Below are positions 1 through 10,300 of a stretch of 26,641 nt of DNA, in pieces. The DNA is from Bacteroidales bacterium UBA3816 (GTDB lineage: Bacteria; Bacteroidota; Bacteroidia; Bacteroidales; P3): positions 1 through 26,641 of the forward strand of contig DFDY01000197.1 of the NCBI GenBank assembly GCA_002368955.1. The letters are read 5' to 3'. The first letter of the stretch is position 1. Every line of letters starts with the position of its first letter. The translations under genes and the position numbers were made by a program. Under the pieces are notes generated by a model. The model made no database searches. It was not told the origin of the DNA and worked only from the letters and a program-made list of their open reading frames with translations.

Positions 1-3000
1 CAGGTCGTCGGTGGTGAAGCCATCGATAACCCAGTCGCTGTAGGCACTGTCTTCCACGCAGTGCTGACGCACGCGGTAGATGTAGGCAGTCTCGGGCAGG
101 AGGCCGGTGAAGGTGTAGGTGTTGCCCGTGACGGCGATGTCGGTGGCAGGCCAGTCGAGAGCGGAGGCCTCCTTGATGTTGACCTCATAGTCGGTGCCGT
201 CGCCCACCCAAGTGATGGTAGCGCTGTGGTAGTCGTGGGTAGCGGAAGTAACAATCGGTGCTTGGCAGTGAGCGGCATCACATGCGTAGAGGGTAATGTC
301 GCCCACGGTACTGGAGGCAGTACCGCCAGAAACAGAATTGATATTGTAGGAAGAACCATCGTTGTAGACATAACGCATCTTGGAGCTGGTAGCACTGTGG
401 GCGTTGAAAGAGGCACCACTGAGATAAGAACCATGCTGACGGTTTACAGCAAACAGGACGTTGCTATGGCCATCCCATGTGAAGGTGGTGTCAAAAGCGT
501 GCAACTGTTCGTCAGCGGTTGTGTAGGAGAAGTCAGCGTTGCTAATCACCTGTACGAATACGTGGTTGGAGTCGGGGTGGATAAATCCACTGCTGAGATC
601 GCTCTCAGACACATTGGCCATATACACGGACATGTTGGTGAAATAGGTGCCTGCCGTGGTATTGGCAGGAACGAAGCTGAAAGCAGTGACGTCGCCAGCG
701 AGACCGGCCATGTAGGCAGAGTCAATAATGGTTTGGACATAGGAATAGTTGTAGAAACTGTATCCGATAGGCGAGTAGCTGGAGGTGGTGGTGCTGGAGG
801 CCGTACTGTCGTAGTTGACAATCATCTGAACATTATCGCAGAAAGAGGTGGACAGCCGTGCCAAGCGGTAACGGCCAGTGTCGTCAACAGAACAGATGGT
901 CTGCACGTAGAAGTCGTACTCGGTCAGGGGGTTAAGTCCATTCACAAGAATGGGGTGCGAGGTGGGATAGAGGGCCGTGCCTGTGCCGCGACTGAAACCT
1001 TGGGGACCGTACTCGACAACGTAGCCGATGACGGGCACCAAGTCGGTCCAGTCAACTTCTAGGCTGGTTGAGTTGGCACTGGAGGCATGTATGTCGGCCG
1101 GGGCGGGGCAGGTATTGCGCCACACTTCGATGTTGTCCACTGCTCCTGGAGGATTGGTTCCCACGCTGCCGTCGTTGTGCCAGAAGAACACCAGATTGTA
1201 GGTGCCAGCCTCCGTCAGGGTCAGGTCGACCGAGCGGGAGGTCCAGTTGGACACCTGGTTGTAGGAGGAGTTCAACACGAAGGAGCCTGAAGGCTGGGTG
1301 GTGGTACCGAAGGCACCAGCATTGCCGGCCGAGAATTCGACCGAGGCGGGAACCAGACACACGCGCAGGTAGTCGCAGCAGGACTCGCCGTAGGCCTTCC
1401 AATCGTAGGAAATGGTGTACTCGCCTGCCGGCATGGTGAAGGTGCGGTAGGCATAGACATTGGAGGTGGAAGAGATGGAGTAGCTGTTGCTGGTGCCGTT
1501 GTCGTTGGAGATGTACATGGCCATGCTGTCGGCAGTGCCGCTAAAGGTGGCGTTCCCTATATGCCACTGGTTGGCCTGGGTGCCGTTAAGGATCTCCCAT
1601 CCGTTAGCAATGGAGGCATCGGCAAAGTTGCAGATGTAGGGATAGGTGGTGACGGGTGTCGAGCGCAAGGTGGTGAAATGGATATTGCTCATCGCGCTGG
1701 TGTCATCCACGTCGCAGAGGCCTCTCACGTAGAAATCGTAGGTGGTGTTGGAGTCGAGACCGGTGAGGTAGATGGAGTCGGCCGAAACGACGGTGGCAGT
1801 GGCCGTGTCGGGGTTGAAGCCGGAGGGGCCGACAAACACCTCGTAGGAGGGTGCGTTGCCATACCAGTGGACGGTGGCTTCGTGGTTGGTCAACACGACA
1901 CTGAACTGCGAAGGAGGCAGACAGGAAGGGAGGTAGTCAACCGCGAAGTCGTCGAGATAGACGGCGTCGTAGCCCGAGTTCTGGGTGGCCACCGCAATGT
2001 AGCGGCCGGTGTCGGTGTAGGAACTCAAGTAGACGGTGAAGGGAGTCCAGACAGAAAGGGCTTCGGGCTGGATGGTCTCAATGAGGGTGAAGGTGGACCA
2101 GTTAGTCGGGTCGGTCATCACACCCACCTTTACCTCGCCATAGGTAGAAGTGGAGCTGGTGCGGTAGAGCTTCATGCTCACCTGCAGACTGTCCACAGGC
2201 ACTGAGGAGCGGGGAGTGGCGGCATAGGTGTAAGAGGAGCTACTGGAATAGAGGTAAACAGAATTGCTGCCAGAAGCATGATAGGAGGTGCTCAGGTAGG
2301 GATAGGAGGAATTATAGGAGGAAGCCTTGGTCCAGCAGGCGGCAAACTCGCCTGAGGTGCCGGAGATGTAGCCGTCGAAGTCCTCAAAGTAGGGCACAGG
2401 CATATCGCCACAGGCCGAAGCGAAAGTATAGACGAACGACCAGTTGCTAGTGTCGCCGGTGTTGCAGATGGCGCGCACATAAACGTCGTAGCGGGTGGTG
2501 GCGGTGAGACCTGCCAGCGACACAGAGTCGACGTTGGAGGTGAGCACCATGCCGGTGCCGAGGGCAAAGCCGTGCGGACCGTACTCTATCTCGTAGTCGC
2601 CACATTGGTTGCTATCGGCCCAATGGATGGTGGCCGTGGTCTGAGTGATGTCGGTAGCGTTGACGTCAATAATACGACGGCAGGTGGGGATATAGGTCAC
2701 CTCAATGTTGTCCAAGTAGGGGTAACTATATTCGTTCTCGGGCGAGAGCAGGGCTATATAACGGCCTGAGCCCTCATAGGCACTCATCGGGAATTCAAAT
2801 GGCTCCCACACATACAACGAGGAGGGTGATGCAGTGGCCAAAGTGGTGAAGGTGGCGGGGTCGGTCGGGTCGGTCATCACACCCACACGCACAGAGTGGT
2901 TGTAACTGGTGTTGGTACGCAACAGCATGAAGCTAATCTGTAGGCTGTCGATAGCCGCGGTCAACTCGGGCAGCACAAGCAAAGAGTAGCTGGTGTTGGA

Positions 3001-6000
3001 GGAGTACATATACATCGAGCGGTTGCCGCTGGCGGCATAGCTGGTGGAGATATAAGGATAGGTGGCGGTAGAGTAGTTGTTCATGCGGTTCCAGCAAACG
3101 GGAGTGGCGCCATTGGTGCCGGTAGTCCAGGTCTCGAAGTCCTCAAAGAAAGGAACACTGAAGCGCACACACTGGGTGGTGGCAGAGGCAACAGAGTAGG
3201 CAGTGGAGTCGGAGCACAACGAACCCACCCGGAACTGATAGGTGGTGGCACCCTGTAGGCCAGTGACGGTGTGGCTGGTGCTGGTGGTGCCGGGCGTGGA
3301 GGTGGTCCAGATGGTGTCACCATTGACTCTGTATTGAACGATCCAAGAGGTCTCGTCAAAGCCAGGAGCCCACAACAGTTCGGCACTGCTGGTGTCGGTG
3401 CTGGTCACAAACAGGTTGGGAGAGACACAGGTGGCATTGGAGTCGCAGTAGCCGGTGAGGATGATGGTGGGATAGTAGCTCTCCATGTCGTAGTATTCGG
3501 CAGAGGTGGGGCTGGAAGGGCTTACGTCGGTGAGGTCCTGATACCACACCACGGTGTTGGTGCTAGAAGAGGGAGTGCCGCGCCATCCCACGGTGCACTC
3601 ATACGAACCAGTGTTGTCGTCCACGGCTATCACCAGATTGCCGGTGCCGTCGTAGACAAAGGGGGTGGTGAAGTCGAGATGCTTCCAGCCGGTGGTGCTG
3701 CAGTTGACCGAGCCGGTTGCTACCTGGGTGAGGCTGCTTGCCGGAACGAGGTTCGACTCGGAGGAGTAGCTGCTCTGCGAGGTGGTGCCCATGTAGACGG
3801 TGAAACTGCGGGTGGTGGACAAGGGGTCTTCCACATACCACGAAATGCCGGTGAAAGTGTTGGCTCCGCCTATGGCCGAAGCGGGATAGATGGACTGGCT
3901 GTAGGCATACTCATAACAGCTGTAGGTTGGGCCGTATTCCATAATGTCGTTGTTGGTGCCCACATTCACGTCGCCGCCAGAGAGACAGCCGGTCATGAAC
4001 ACCACGCTGTCCCAGTTGCCGTAGCCATCGGTTGCGGCACAATAGGAGCGCACGCGGAACACCTGTCTTGCTCCCTGCTCAAGGCCGCTCATCAGATACC
4101 AAGAATTGGTGGTGATGTCGCTCACCAGCGAACCACCCACCTCATATTCTACCTCAAAGTGGGTGACGCTGTCCATGCCATCGGTGTAGCGCCATTCGGC
4201 CATGGCCGAGGTGCCGGTCACGCTGCCGACAGTCACCTCGTCAAGTCTTGCGCAGTCAGGACGTGCTATGCAGCCCACATGAAGCTCTAATCCGGAGTAC
4301 ACCCCACTTACGTCGGAGGTGAAATTAACCGTAAGGGAACCGTCGGTAGAAATGAAACGCGGAATGGTCAGGTTGGAACCGTACTGGTAGAAGAGACGAG
4401 TGCCAGTGGTGCCTTCGCCATCATAGATGCTCAGATAGTCGCAGCAGGTTTCGCCGTTATAGGTACCCCAAACCACAACCAACGAGTCTGGAGAGGAAGG
4501 CCTCAGCACCACGGTGCTGTTGCAGTAGTTGCTGTAGTTGCCGTTGGGACCGCCGTCGTCATAAATGATGCCGCCGCAGGCCACAAGGGTGTCGGAGCCG
4601 GTGGTGGGCATGATGAAGATGCCGGGGGTGAGGCTGAGGGGACCAGTCCAGCGACTGTAGCCGGTGTCGCAATCAGAACGGACGTATATATCGTAGGTGT
4701 AGCCTGCGTGCAGGTCGGTGAAGGTGTAGTAGTTATCGTAGATGCCGGAGACAAGGCTGTCCATGCTCACTGTGTCGGGGTCGAAACCGGGCTGGCCGTG
4801 GCATATTTCGAATGCAGTCACTACATCATTGGAGTCCCATCCCACCACCACGCTGTCGGGCTGCATGGAGAGTACCGTCAAATTAGTTGGGCGGGGGCAG
4901 GTTGCCATCTGTACGCAGGTGGCATTGATTTGGAAACCACTGTACTGAACACTTCCGTCGGAGTGGAAGACAATGGTGACGGGACCGCCTTCAGTCTCAT
5001 AAGGGCCGAAGGTTTGGGTGGCACTGACACCGTAGTCGTCGAAAATAACCGTCCCCGAGGTGCCGTAGCCCTCGTAGATGCGCAGGTAGTCAAATGAGCT
5101 CTCTGTGTAGGACTGGCCCGAGATGACCAGTGCTTTAGTGCTGTCGGTAGGAAATAGGTAGAGGGTTGACTGGCAGCTTGCGCTGTAGGCACCAGTGGGG
5201 CCGCCGTTGTCATAAATCACAGTGCCGCAGGCATACAGGGTGTCGATGCCGGTGGCATTCATAATGAAAATACCCGGAGTTACACTGATGGGGCCTGCCC
5301 AATAGCTCTGCTCAGCTCCACAGTCGGTGCGCACATAGATATCATATGTCTGACCGCCCATGAGGGTAGAGAGGACATAGACACTGTCATAGATGCCCGT
5401 GATGATGCTGTCGAGGCTCAATGTGTCGGGGAGGAAGCCCTGTGGACCATAGCAAAGATCAAACCCATAGCCCGAACCATTGCTGCTCCAACCCACCACC
5501 ACGCTGTCGGGTGATGAGTCTGAGAGGAGGGTGAGGTTAGAAGGAAGGCTGCAGTTGCGGTGCTCACGCACTTCTATATCGTCAATGTAGGCATAGCAGT
5601 AGCTGGCCGTGGTGGGCACCATGAGGGTGAGGTAACCATCAGGACCCGTATAGCTGCTTAGGTCTACAACTTTCCTCTGCCACTGGCTGGTGACGGTGGG
5701 ATAGAGTGTTTCTATAAGTGTAAAGGAGGAGGCATCCATCGCATTGGTCATTACACCCAGCCGCACTCCGTAGGTGGAGGTGCTATAGCTGCCATTGTAA
5801 ATCCAGCAGGAGAAATCTAACGTATTTATAGCATCCTCGAAGAGAGGCATACAGAAATAGGCATAGTAGTCGCTGCTAGACTTGTACATATACATTGAAT
5901 TAGACCCAGAATGGGCATAGGTAGTCGAGACATAAGGATAGTGATAGGAGCCCGTATAGTTGGTGGCATACCTCCAACAGGGGTCGCCTAGCACCCAACT

Positions 6001-6981
6001 CTCGGGGCCGCCGGTTGAACCAGTAGTCCACCCTTCGAACCCCTGGGTGAAGGGGAGCGAGTCATGCGGATAAGGAACACACGGGGTTAGGAACTGGCCA
6101 TAACGGTTCCGACTGGTGTCGCCACCGCAATCGGCCTGCACATAGACATAATAAGTGGTCTGGGGTGCAAGACCAGTAAACTGGTAGACAGTGTCGGTCA
6201 AAGTGACCAGCGTACCGTTGCCTGCACCAGGCACAAACGGGTGGTCTGCGTACTCCAGCACCCAGCTGCTGGCCGTGCCCCGCTCCGTAAAACTGACCGA
6301 GGCCGTATCGTTGGCTATGCCGAAAAAGTGGAGCTCACCAGGCTTGGGGCATGTAGGCTGTTCAAAAACAATGTTGTCGATAGCAGCCGGGGGATTGGAA
6401 CCTCCGCTACCGTCGTTGGCCCAAGCAAAAACCAAGCGATAGGTGCCTGAGTCCGTCAGCGTAATATTTTGCTCGTAATTTTGCCAAGAGGTATGCAAAT
6501 TCAACTTGTCGGCTCCGCAGAGGCCGATGAAGCCGGAAGGAAACGCGGCATTTCTCCAATTGTAGGCACTAGTGCCGCCCGTCGGATCTTGGCCTGCCGT
6601 GGGGGTGAAAGAGGCAGGAGCCAAGAAGACCCTGATGTAGTCATAGTTGCTCTCGCCATTGGCCACCCAATCATAGCTGATGGTATAGCTACCCGCTGGC
6701 AGTGAAAATTCTTGATAGGCGTAGGCAAACGTCACAGAACTAAGGGTGTAGACGTTAGAAGAGCCACTGTTGTTGGAGATATAGAGGCCATGTGTGCCTC
6801 CATTGCTCGCTGCCGTACCAATATACCATTGGTTGGCCTGGCTCCCATTCACGAACACCCAGCCTGCCGTGTCGCTCTCGTTCTCGAAAGTGCACGAGTA
6901 GCTGAACGACTGAGCCTGCGCCGCCTTGGCAATGAATAGCATCGTCGCCAAAAGGAACAGTTTTTGTAAATGATTAAACAT
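1..6981 (-). CDS. Giant secreted Fn3/CUB/jelly-roll modular protein, 3' end outside window
   Basis: This reading frame starts at ATG 6981 and stays open for 2327 codons to the left edge, so the C-terminus is not seen. Residues 1-23 form a signal peptide ending AQA|Q. Approximate modules: jelly-roll (MAM/choice-of-anchor-J-like) 25-206, Fn3 211-298, jelly-roll 303-474, Fn3 476-564, CUB 578-691, Fn3 695-784, CUB 795-905, Fn3 908-1000, a beta-rich module with an 'YMGTT' motif 1008-1184, Fn3 1186-1273, jelly-roll 1275-1428, Fn3 1431-1521, jelly-roll 1525-1685, Fn3 1688-1774, jelly-roll 1776-1958, Fn3 1960-2044, a second YMGTT-type module 2046-2231, Fn3 2233-2324. Fn3 repeats carry recurring motifs such as EYGPxGF and YDxYVRxxC. 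The design matches surface adhesins or carbohydrate/protein-binding cargo of the T9SS. The sorting domain would lie beyond the edge, so export by T9SS is inferred from the paralogue at 7362-13877. Substrate unknown. Confidence 0.9.
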   Translation of the reverse strand, partial: MFNHLQKLFLLATMLFIAKAAQAQSFSYSCTFENESDTAGWVFVNGSQANQWYIGTAASNGGTHGLYISNNSGSSNVYTLSSVTFAYAYQEFSLPAGSYTISYDWVANGESNYDYIRVFLAPASFTPTAGQDPTGGTSAYNWRNAAFPSGFIGLCGADKLNLHTSWQNYEQNITLTDSGTYRLVFAWANDGSGGSNPPAAIDNIVFEQPTCPKPGELHFFGIANDTASVSFTERGTASSWVLEYADHPFVPGAGNGTLVTLTDTVYQFTGLAPQTTYYVYVQADCGGDTSRNRYGQFLTPCVPYPHDSLPFTQGFEGWTTGSTGGPESWVLGDPCWRYATNYTGSYHYPYVSTTYAHSGSNSMYMYKSSSDYYAYFCMPLFEDAINTLDFSCWIYNGSYSTSTYGVRLGVMTNAMDASSFTLIETLYPTVTSQWQRKVVDLSSYTGPDGYLTLMVPTTASYCYAYIDDIEVREHRNCSLPSNLTLLSDSSPDSVVVGWSSNGSGYGFDLCYGPQGFLPDTLSLDSIITGIYDSVYVLSTLMGGQTYDIYVRTDCGAEQSYWAGPISVTPGIFIMNATGIDTLYACGTVIYDNGGPTGAYSASCQSTLYLFPTDSTKALVISGQSYTESSFDYLRIYEGYGTSGTVIFDDYGVSATQTFGPYETEGGPVTIVFHSDGSVQYSGFQINATCVQMATCPRPTNLTVLSMQPDSVVVGWDSNDVVTAFEICHGQPGFDPDTVSMDSLVSGIYDNYYTFTDLHAGYTYDIYVRSDCDTGYSRWTGPLSLTPGIFIMPTTGSDTLVACGGIIYDDGGPNGNYSNYCNSTVVLRPSSPDSLVVVWGTYNGETCCDYLSIYDGEGTTGTRLFYQYGSNLTIPRFISTDGSLTVNFTSDVSGVYSGLELHVGCIARPDCARLDEVTVGSVTGTSAMAEWRYTDGMDSVTHFEVEYEVGGSLVSDITTNSWYLMSGLEQGARQVFRVRSYCAATDGYGNWDSVVFMTGCLSGGDVNVGTNNDIMEYGPTYSCYEYAYSQSIYPASAIGGANTFTGISWYVEDPLSTTRSFTVYMGTTSQSSYSSESNLVPASSLTQVATGSVNCSTTGWKHLDFTTPFVYDGTGNLVIAVDDNTGSYECTVGWRGTPSSSTNTVVWYQDLTDVSPSSPTSAEYYDMESYYPTIILTGYCDSNATCVSPNLFVTSTDTSSAELLWAPGFDETSWIVQYRVNGDTIWTTSTPGTTSTSHTVTGLQGATTYQFRVGSLCSDSTAYSVASATTQCVRFSVPFFEDFETWTTGTNGATPVCWNRMNNYSTATYPYISTSYAASGNRSMYMYSSNTSYSLLVLPELTAAIDSLQISFMLLRTNTSYNHSVRVGVMTDPTDPATFTTLATASPSSLYVWEPFEFPMSAYEGSGRYIALLSPENEYSYPYLDNIEVTYIPTCRRIIDVNATDITQTTATIHWADSNQCGDYEIEYGPHGFALGTGMVLTSNVDSVSLAGLTATTRYDVYVRAICNTGDTSNWSFVYTFASACGDMPVPYFEDFDGYISGTSGEFAACWTKASSYNSSYPYLSTSYHASGSNSVYLYSSSSSYTYAATPRSSVPVDSLQVSMKLYRTSSTSTYGEVKVGVMTDPTNWSTFTLIETIQPEALSVWTPFTVYLSSYTDTGRYIAVATQNSGYDAVYLDDFAVDYLPSCLPPSQFSVVLTNHEATVHWYGNAPSYEVFVGPSGFNPDTATATVVSADSIYLTGLDSNTTYDFYVRGLCDVDDTSAMSNIHFTTLRSTPVTTYPYICNFADASIANGWEILNGTQANQWHIGNATFSGTADSMAMYISNDNGTSNSYSISSTSNVYAYRTFTMPAGEYTISYDWKAYGESCCDYLRVCLVPASVEFSAGNAGAFGTTTQPSGSFVLNSSYNQVSNWTSRSVDLTLTEAGTYNLVFFWHNDGSVGTNPPGAVDNIEVWRNTCPAPADIHASSANSTSLEVDWTDLVPVIGYVVEYGPQGFSRGTGTALYPTSHPILVNGLNPLTEYDFYVQTICSVDDTGRYRLARLSTSFCDNVQMIVNYDSTASSTTTSSYSPIGYSFYNYSYVQTIIDSAYMAGLAGDVTAFSFVPANTTAGTYFTNMSVYMANVSESDLSSGFIHPDSNHVFVQVISNADFSYTTADEQLHAFDTTFTWDGHSNVLFAVNRQHGSYLSGASFNAHSATSSKMRYVYNDGSSYNINSVSGGTASSTVGDITLYACDAAHCQAPIVTSATHDYHSATITWVGDGTDYEVNIKEASALDWPATDIAVTGNTYTFTGLLPETAYIYRVRQHCVEDSAYSDWVIDGFTTDDL

Positions 6982-7113
6982 AAATATTAGATTTAATTAT
7001 TAAAAAAATGATTTTCTGACACTTCAATTTAATCAAACTATTTTACTTAAACAATTGTTTCATAATTATATAACAACACCCATATCTTAATCTATACTTG
7101 AAATAATGAATGT

Positions 7114-7144
7114 CAAAGATAAAGAAAAAAAAATAATATTCAAA
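7114..7144 (-). promoter_or_regulatory. Bacteroidota-type promoter for the giant protein gene at 1-6981
   Basis: On the minus strand, TTTG at 7144-7141 is followed after 19 bases by TATCTTTG at 7121-7114. This matches the Bacteroidota -33 (TTTG) and -7 (TAnnTTTG) elements with the usual 19-21 base spacing. It is the only promoter in the window with both boxes in good form. Transcription should begin near 7108 and give an AT-rich leader of about 125 bases before ATG 6981. Confidence 0.75.
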
Positions 7145-7175
7145 AAAAAATGTCTCGACTGAAGAAAACCCGCAT

Positions 7176-7198
7176 CCTAGCCATAAAAAGAGGCTAGG
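7176..7198. repeat. 7-bp inverted repeat upstream of promoter
   Basis: CCTAGCC at 7176-7182 pairs with GGCTAGG at 7192-7198 around a 9-base A-rich loop. There is no T-run on either side, so it is not a typical terminator. It lies about 30 bases upstream of the -33 box of the promoter at 7114-7144, where a regulator could bind; that role is only inferred. Confidence 0.4.
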
Positions 7199-7260
7199 GG
7201 AACGTCTGTTGGCATGTATTGTTGCCTAAATCAGTGGTAAGATAGTATACGTTTTGCAGG

Positions 7261-7292
7261 TGTCCGATCATAGGTACACATTTTATCGGACA
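7261..7292. repeat. 8-bp inverted repeat between the giant genes
   Basis: TGTCCGAT at 7261-7268 is the exact reverse complement of ATCGGACA at 7285-7292, with a 16-base spacer. It lies just beyond the terminator of the 7362-13877 gene and has no T-run. It could be an RNA hairpin in read-through transcripts or an operator-like site. Confidence 0.4.
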
Positions 7293-7306
7293 GCCGGCCT
7301 ACTTAC

Positions 7307-7339
7307 AAAAAAAAGACCGCCTGCATTGAGACGGTCTTT
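7307..7339 (-). terminator. Rho-independent terminator of the second giant gene
   Basis: On the minus strand, a 10-bp stem (7339-7330 with 7321-7312, one G-T pair, 8-base loop) runs straight into a T-run at 7313-7307. It begins 23 bases past the stop codon at 7362. Confidence 0.85.
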
Positions 7340-7361
7340 AATGAGTCCTCTAAATCAAGAT

Positions 7362-10300
7362 TTATTTATTGACAATAAGCTTACGAACAGAGCTAATGCT
7401 AGCAGCCGTAACACGGACATAATAAGAACCCGCGGAGAGGTCAGATAAATCTAAGTTGAGTGAAGGTTGAGCAGCAACATCTGCTATTTCAATGTGACGG
7501 ACAACGCGACCAGTGAGGTCAACCAAGGTTACAACAGCTGGACCGCTTACTTCAGTGAGGGAAACCGTAACAGTAGAGGTGGCCGGGTTGGGGAAGAGTT
7601 GCAGACGGGCATCGTCAGCAATAGTGGCGAAACCACTATAGGGAGTTTCGATAGATACTTTGTTGGACCAGTGTTCACTTACGAAATCGGTGCCACAGAT
7701 GGCGCGGACATAAATATCGTACTCCGACTCGCCGGTGAGGCCTGTAAGTGTGAACGGATGGTGGTCGGCAATAACGGATATACCTGTACCATCGGCAAAG
7801 CCTTGAGGACCATATTGGATTTCCCACTGGTCGGCACGGCCTCCTTCAGTCCAGTCGAGAACCACGCTGTTGCCCTGAAGGTCACTGTAAGTTAGGTTGG
7901 TTACATCTGGACAGAAGTCTGTAGTGAAACGGATGGTGTCGCTCCACTCACTGGGTTCATCGAAATCTTGGCATTCGGCCTGTACAGCAGCATAATAGGT
8001 GACGTTGGGTTCAAGGTCGGTGACGGTGGCATTATGGGCATAACGGTTTATTACGCGGTTGTAGGAGCTGTTGAAAACATGCAGGTGGTAACTGATGTTG
8101 TTCTCTTCGGTCTCCCAGTTGAAGGTAGCGCTACGATTGGTGAGAGAGGTTACCTCCAAACCCATGGGTGAGAGGCAGGGGATGTCGCCCGAATTGAAAG
8201 AGCCAACATACCAGTTAGACACCGATGTGGAATCACAATACTGGCGGACACGATAGACGTAGTCGGTGTTGGGGTGGATGCTGTTTATAACAAAGAACGT
8301 ATCTTCTGTGTTAAGGGCCTGAACGGTCCAACTTGAAGTGGTAGCACGGCGGTAACCCACCTGATATAGTTGGGCGGTATTGCGCCAACGGAGGGTGACA
8401 CTATTGGAACGGATAATGGGCTGTCGCACAATAGGTGTGGAGCAGGGGTTGGTGGGGCAGATTTCGATTATCATCTGTGGGGTGAGGGCCTGGACATTCT
8501 TGGAGCCGGAGAAAGCAGCGAGAGAAGCCGAAGACGTGGGGTCGGGATTCTCCGAGTCGGAATTGTAGATGAGGGAGGTGGTGGTAGCGGTGGGGCTGAC
8601 ATAGAAGGTGCAAGCAGTGTTAGGAGCCGAACTGCTGTTATCATCGATGGCTATGACAAGATTGCCACTACCATTATAAGAGAAGGGATTCGAGAGCATG
8701 AAACGATTCCAACCTTGCGAGCAGTTGAGTGAGCCAGTGTACACCATCTGCAAGGAAGCGGGGTCGATGAAGTTATCAGGGCCGCTGAAACTATTGAGGG
8801 TGGTATGGCCCATATAGATGGTGCAATAGGTCTTGGAAGTCATAGCAGTGGCATAGGCATAGTAGAAATTGAGGATGGAGATGTCTCCGGCATGGAGCTG
8901 ACTGGCTGGTACGATGATCTGTGTGTAGGAGTAACGGGTGGCGTTGGCCAATGGGAGCAGGTTGGAAGTGGTAGTGGAAGTGAGGTCGCCAATGGTGTCG
9001 AGATTGGCATTGTTGCAAACAAGGGTGGAGAAAGTGCCGCCCAGAGAGAGCTGGGAGCTATCGGTGGGGCTACAGATACGGCGAACGTAAACGGAATAGG
9101 TGGAGCCGGGGGTGAGGCCAGTGAAGGACACTTCGTTGGTGTGGACCAATTGGTTGGAATGGACGGTGCCATTGTCAGTGCGGCAAATGACACGGTAGTC
9201 TGCAACCTCGGGACCGTGCCAGGTGACGGTGGCAGATGCCATGGTGATATCGGTGGCGCGGACACCGGCCGGACGTGGGCAGGCAATATAGGAAATGTCG
9301 ATGTCGTCGACTGCTCCCGGGCCACCCACAAAGGAACCGAGTGAGGCCGTATTCTGGTTAAACCAATAGAATGCCAGACGGTGAACACCTGTGAGGGTAT
9401 CAAGAATGGCGGAATAGGAATTCCAGTTGGTGCTGAGGCGGACAAAGGTGAGATAGGTCATGTCTTGCACGTTGCCCCATGGTGTCTGTAGGTTGATAGA
9501 CGAGGGAAGCACTTCGACACTGGGGTCGACAAGGAAGACCATGAGGCCATCATAACCGCCTGTGGTAGTTCCGCCAGCCTTGGCACGGAAGGTGAGCATA
9601 TAGCTAGAGTCTACCGGGCCGAAGTCAATGTCACGATAAGCGGTGGCATTGACCACTTCGGTATTGCGAGTGCCATAGGTGGCACCAGAGTCTGGCGAGA
9701 TGAACATGGCAAACTGGCCGGTGGCATTGAGACCATTGGTGCCGTTGCCTGCCGCTGTGTCGCGATACCAGTTGATGGTAGAGTTGCTACAGGTCTGCCA
9801 GTTGTTCCACTCGTCGCCTGATTCGAAATCATAGAAGTAAGGTACCTGGGCAGGATTTTGGCGAGTGGTGAAACTGCCCGGAGTGAGAGACCACTCGGAG
9901 GTGTCGCCAGGGCTGCAAATGCTGCGGACGTAGAACTGATAAGTGGTGGAAGGATTGAGACCTGTGACAGTATAGGGGCTGGAGCTGACAGAAACACGGG
10001 TGCCGGTTCCAAGGACAAAGCCATTGGGACCGTACTCTAACTGCGTACCGAGAGGTGTGTTGCGCTCGTTCCACGAGAGCGAGGCAGAGTTGCTAGCGAG
10101 AACAGTACCCGAAAGATGGTTGGGGCTCTGGCAGTCGGGGATAAGCTCTAGTGCGATACTATCAATATATACTATATTATAGTAGACCGAAATACTGGGA
10201 TCTGTGGAGGGCCTAACCACTGAGACAAAGGTGACATACTTGCCGAGACCAGCTGCGGTGTCAAAGGCCACCTCATAGGTCATAGGTTGATCGGTAAGCT

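Larger units (their letters stand above)
6982..7361. other. Intergenic region between the two giant genes
   Basis: This 380-base stretch holds no gene that I can support. From right to left it contains the terminator of the upstream giant gene, two short inverted repeats (7261-7292 and 7176-7198), the promoter at 7114-7144, and a very AT-rich untranslated leader with poly-A/T runs. The separate terminator and promoter indicate that the two giant genes are transcribed independently. Confidence 0.7.

Noticed and set aside
61..4290. Long plus-strand frames opposite the first giant gene (for example 61-1062 and 3271-4290)
   Set aside because: They are Gly/Val-rich products of antisense reading; the minus strand gives clear Fn3, CUB and signal-peptide sequence without a stop.
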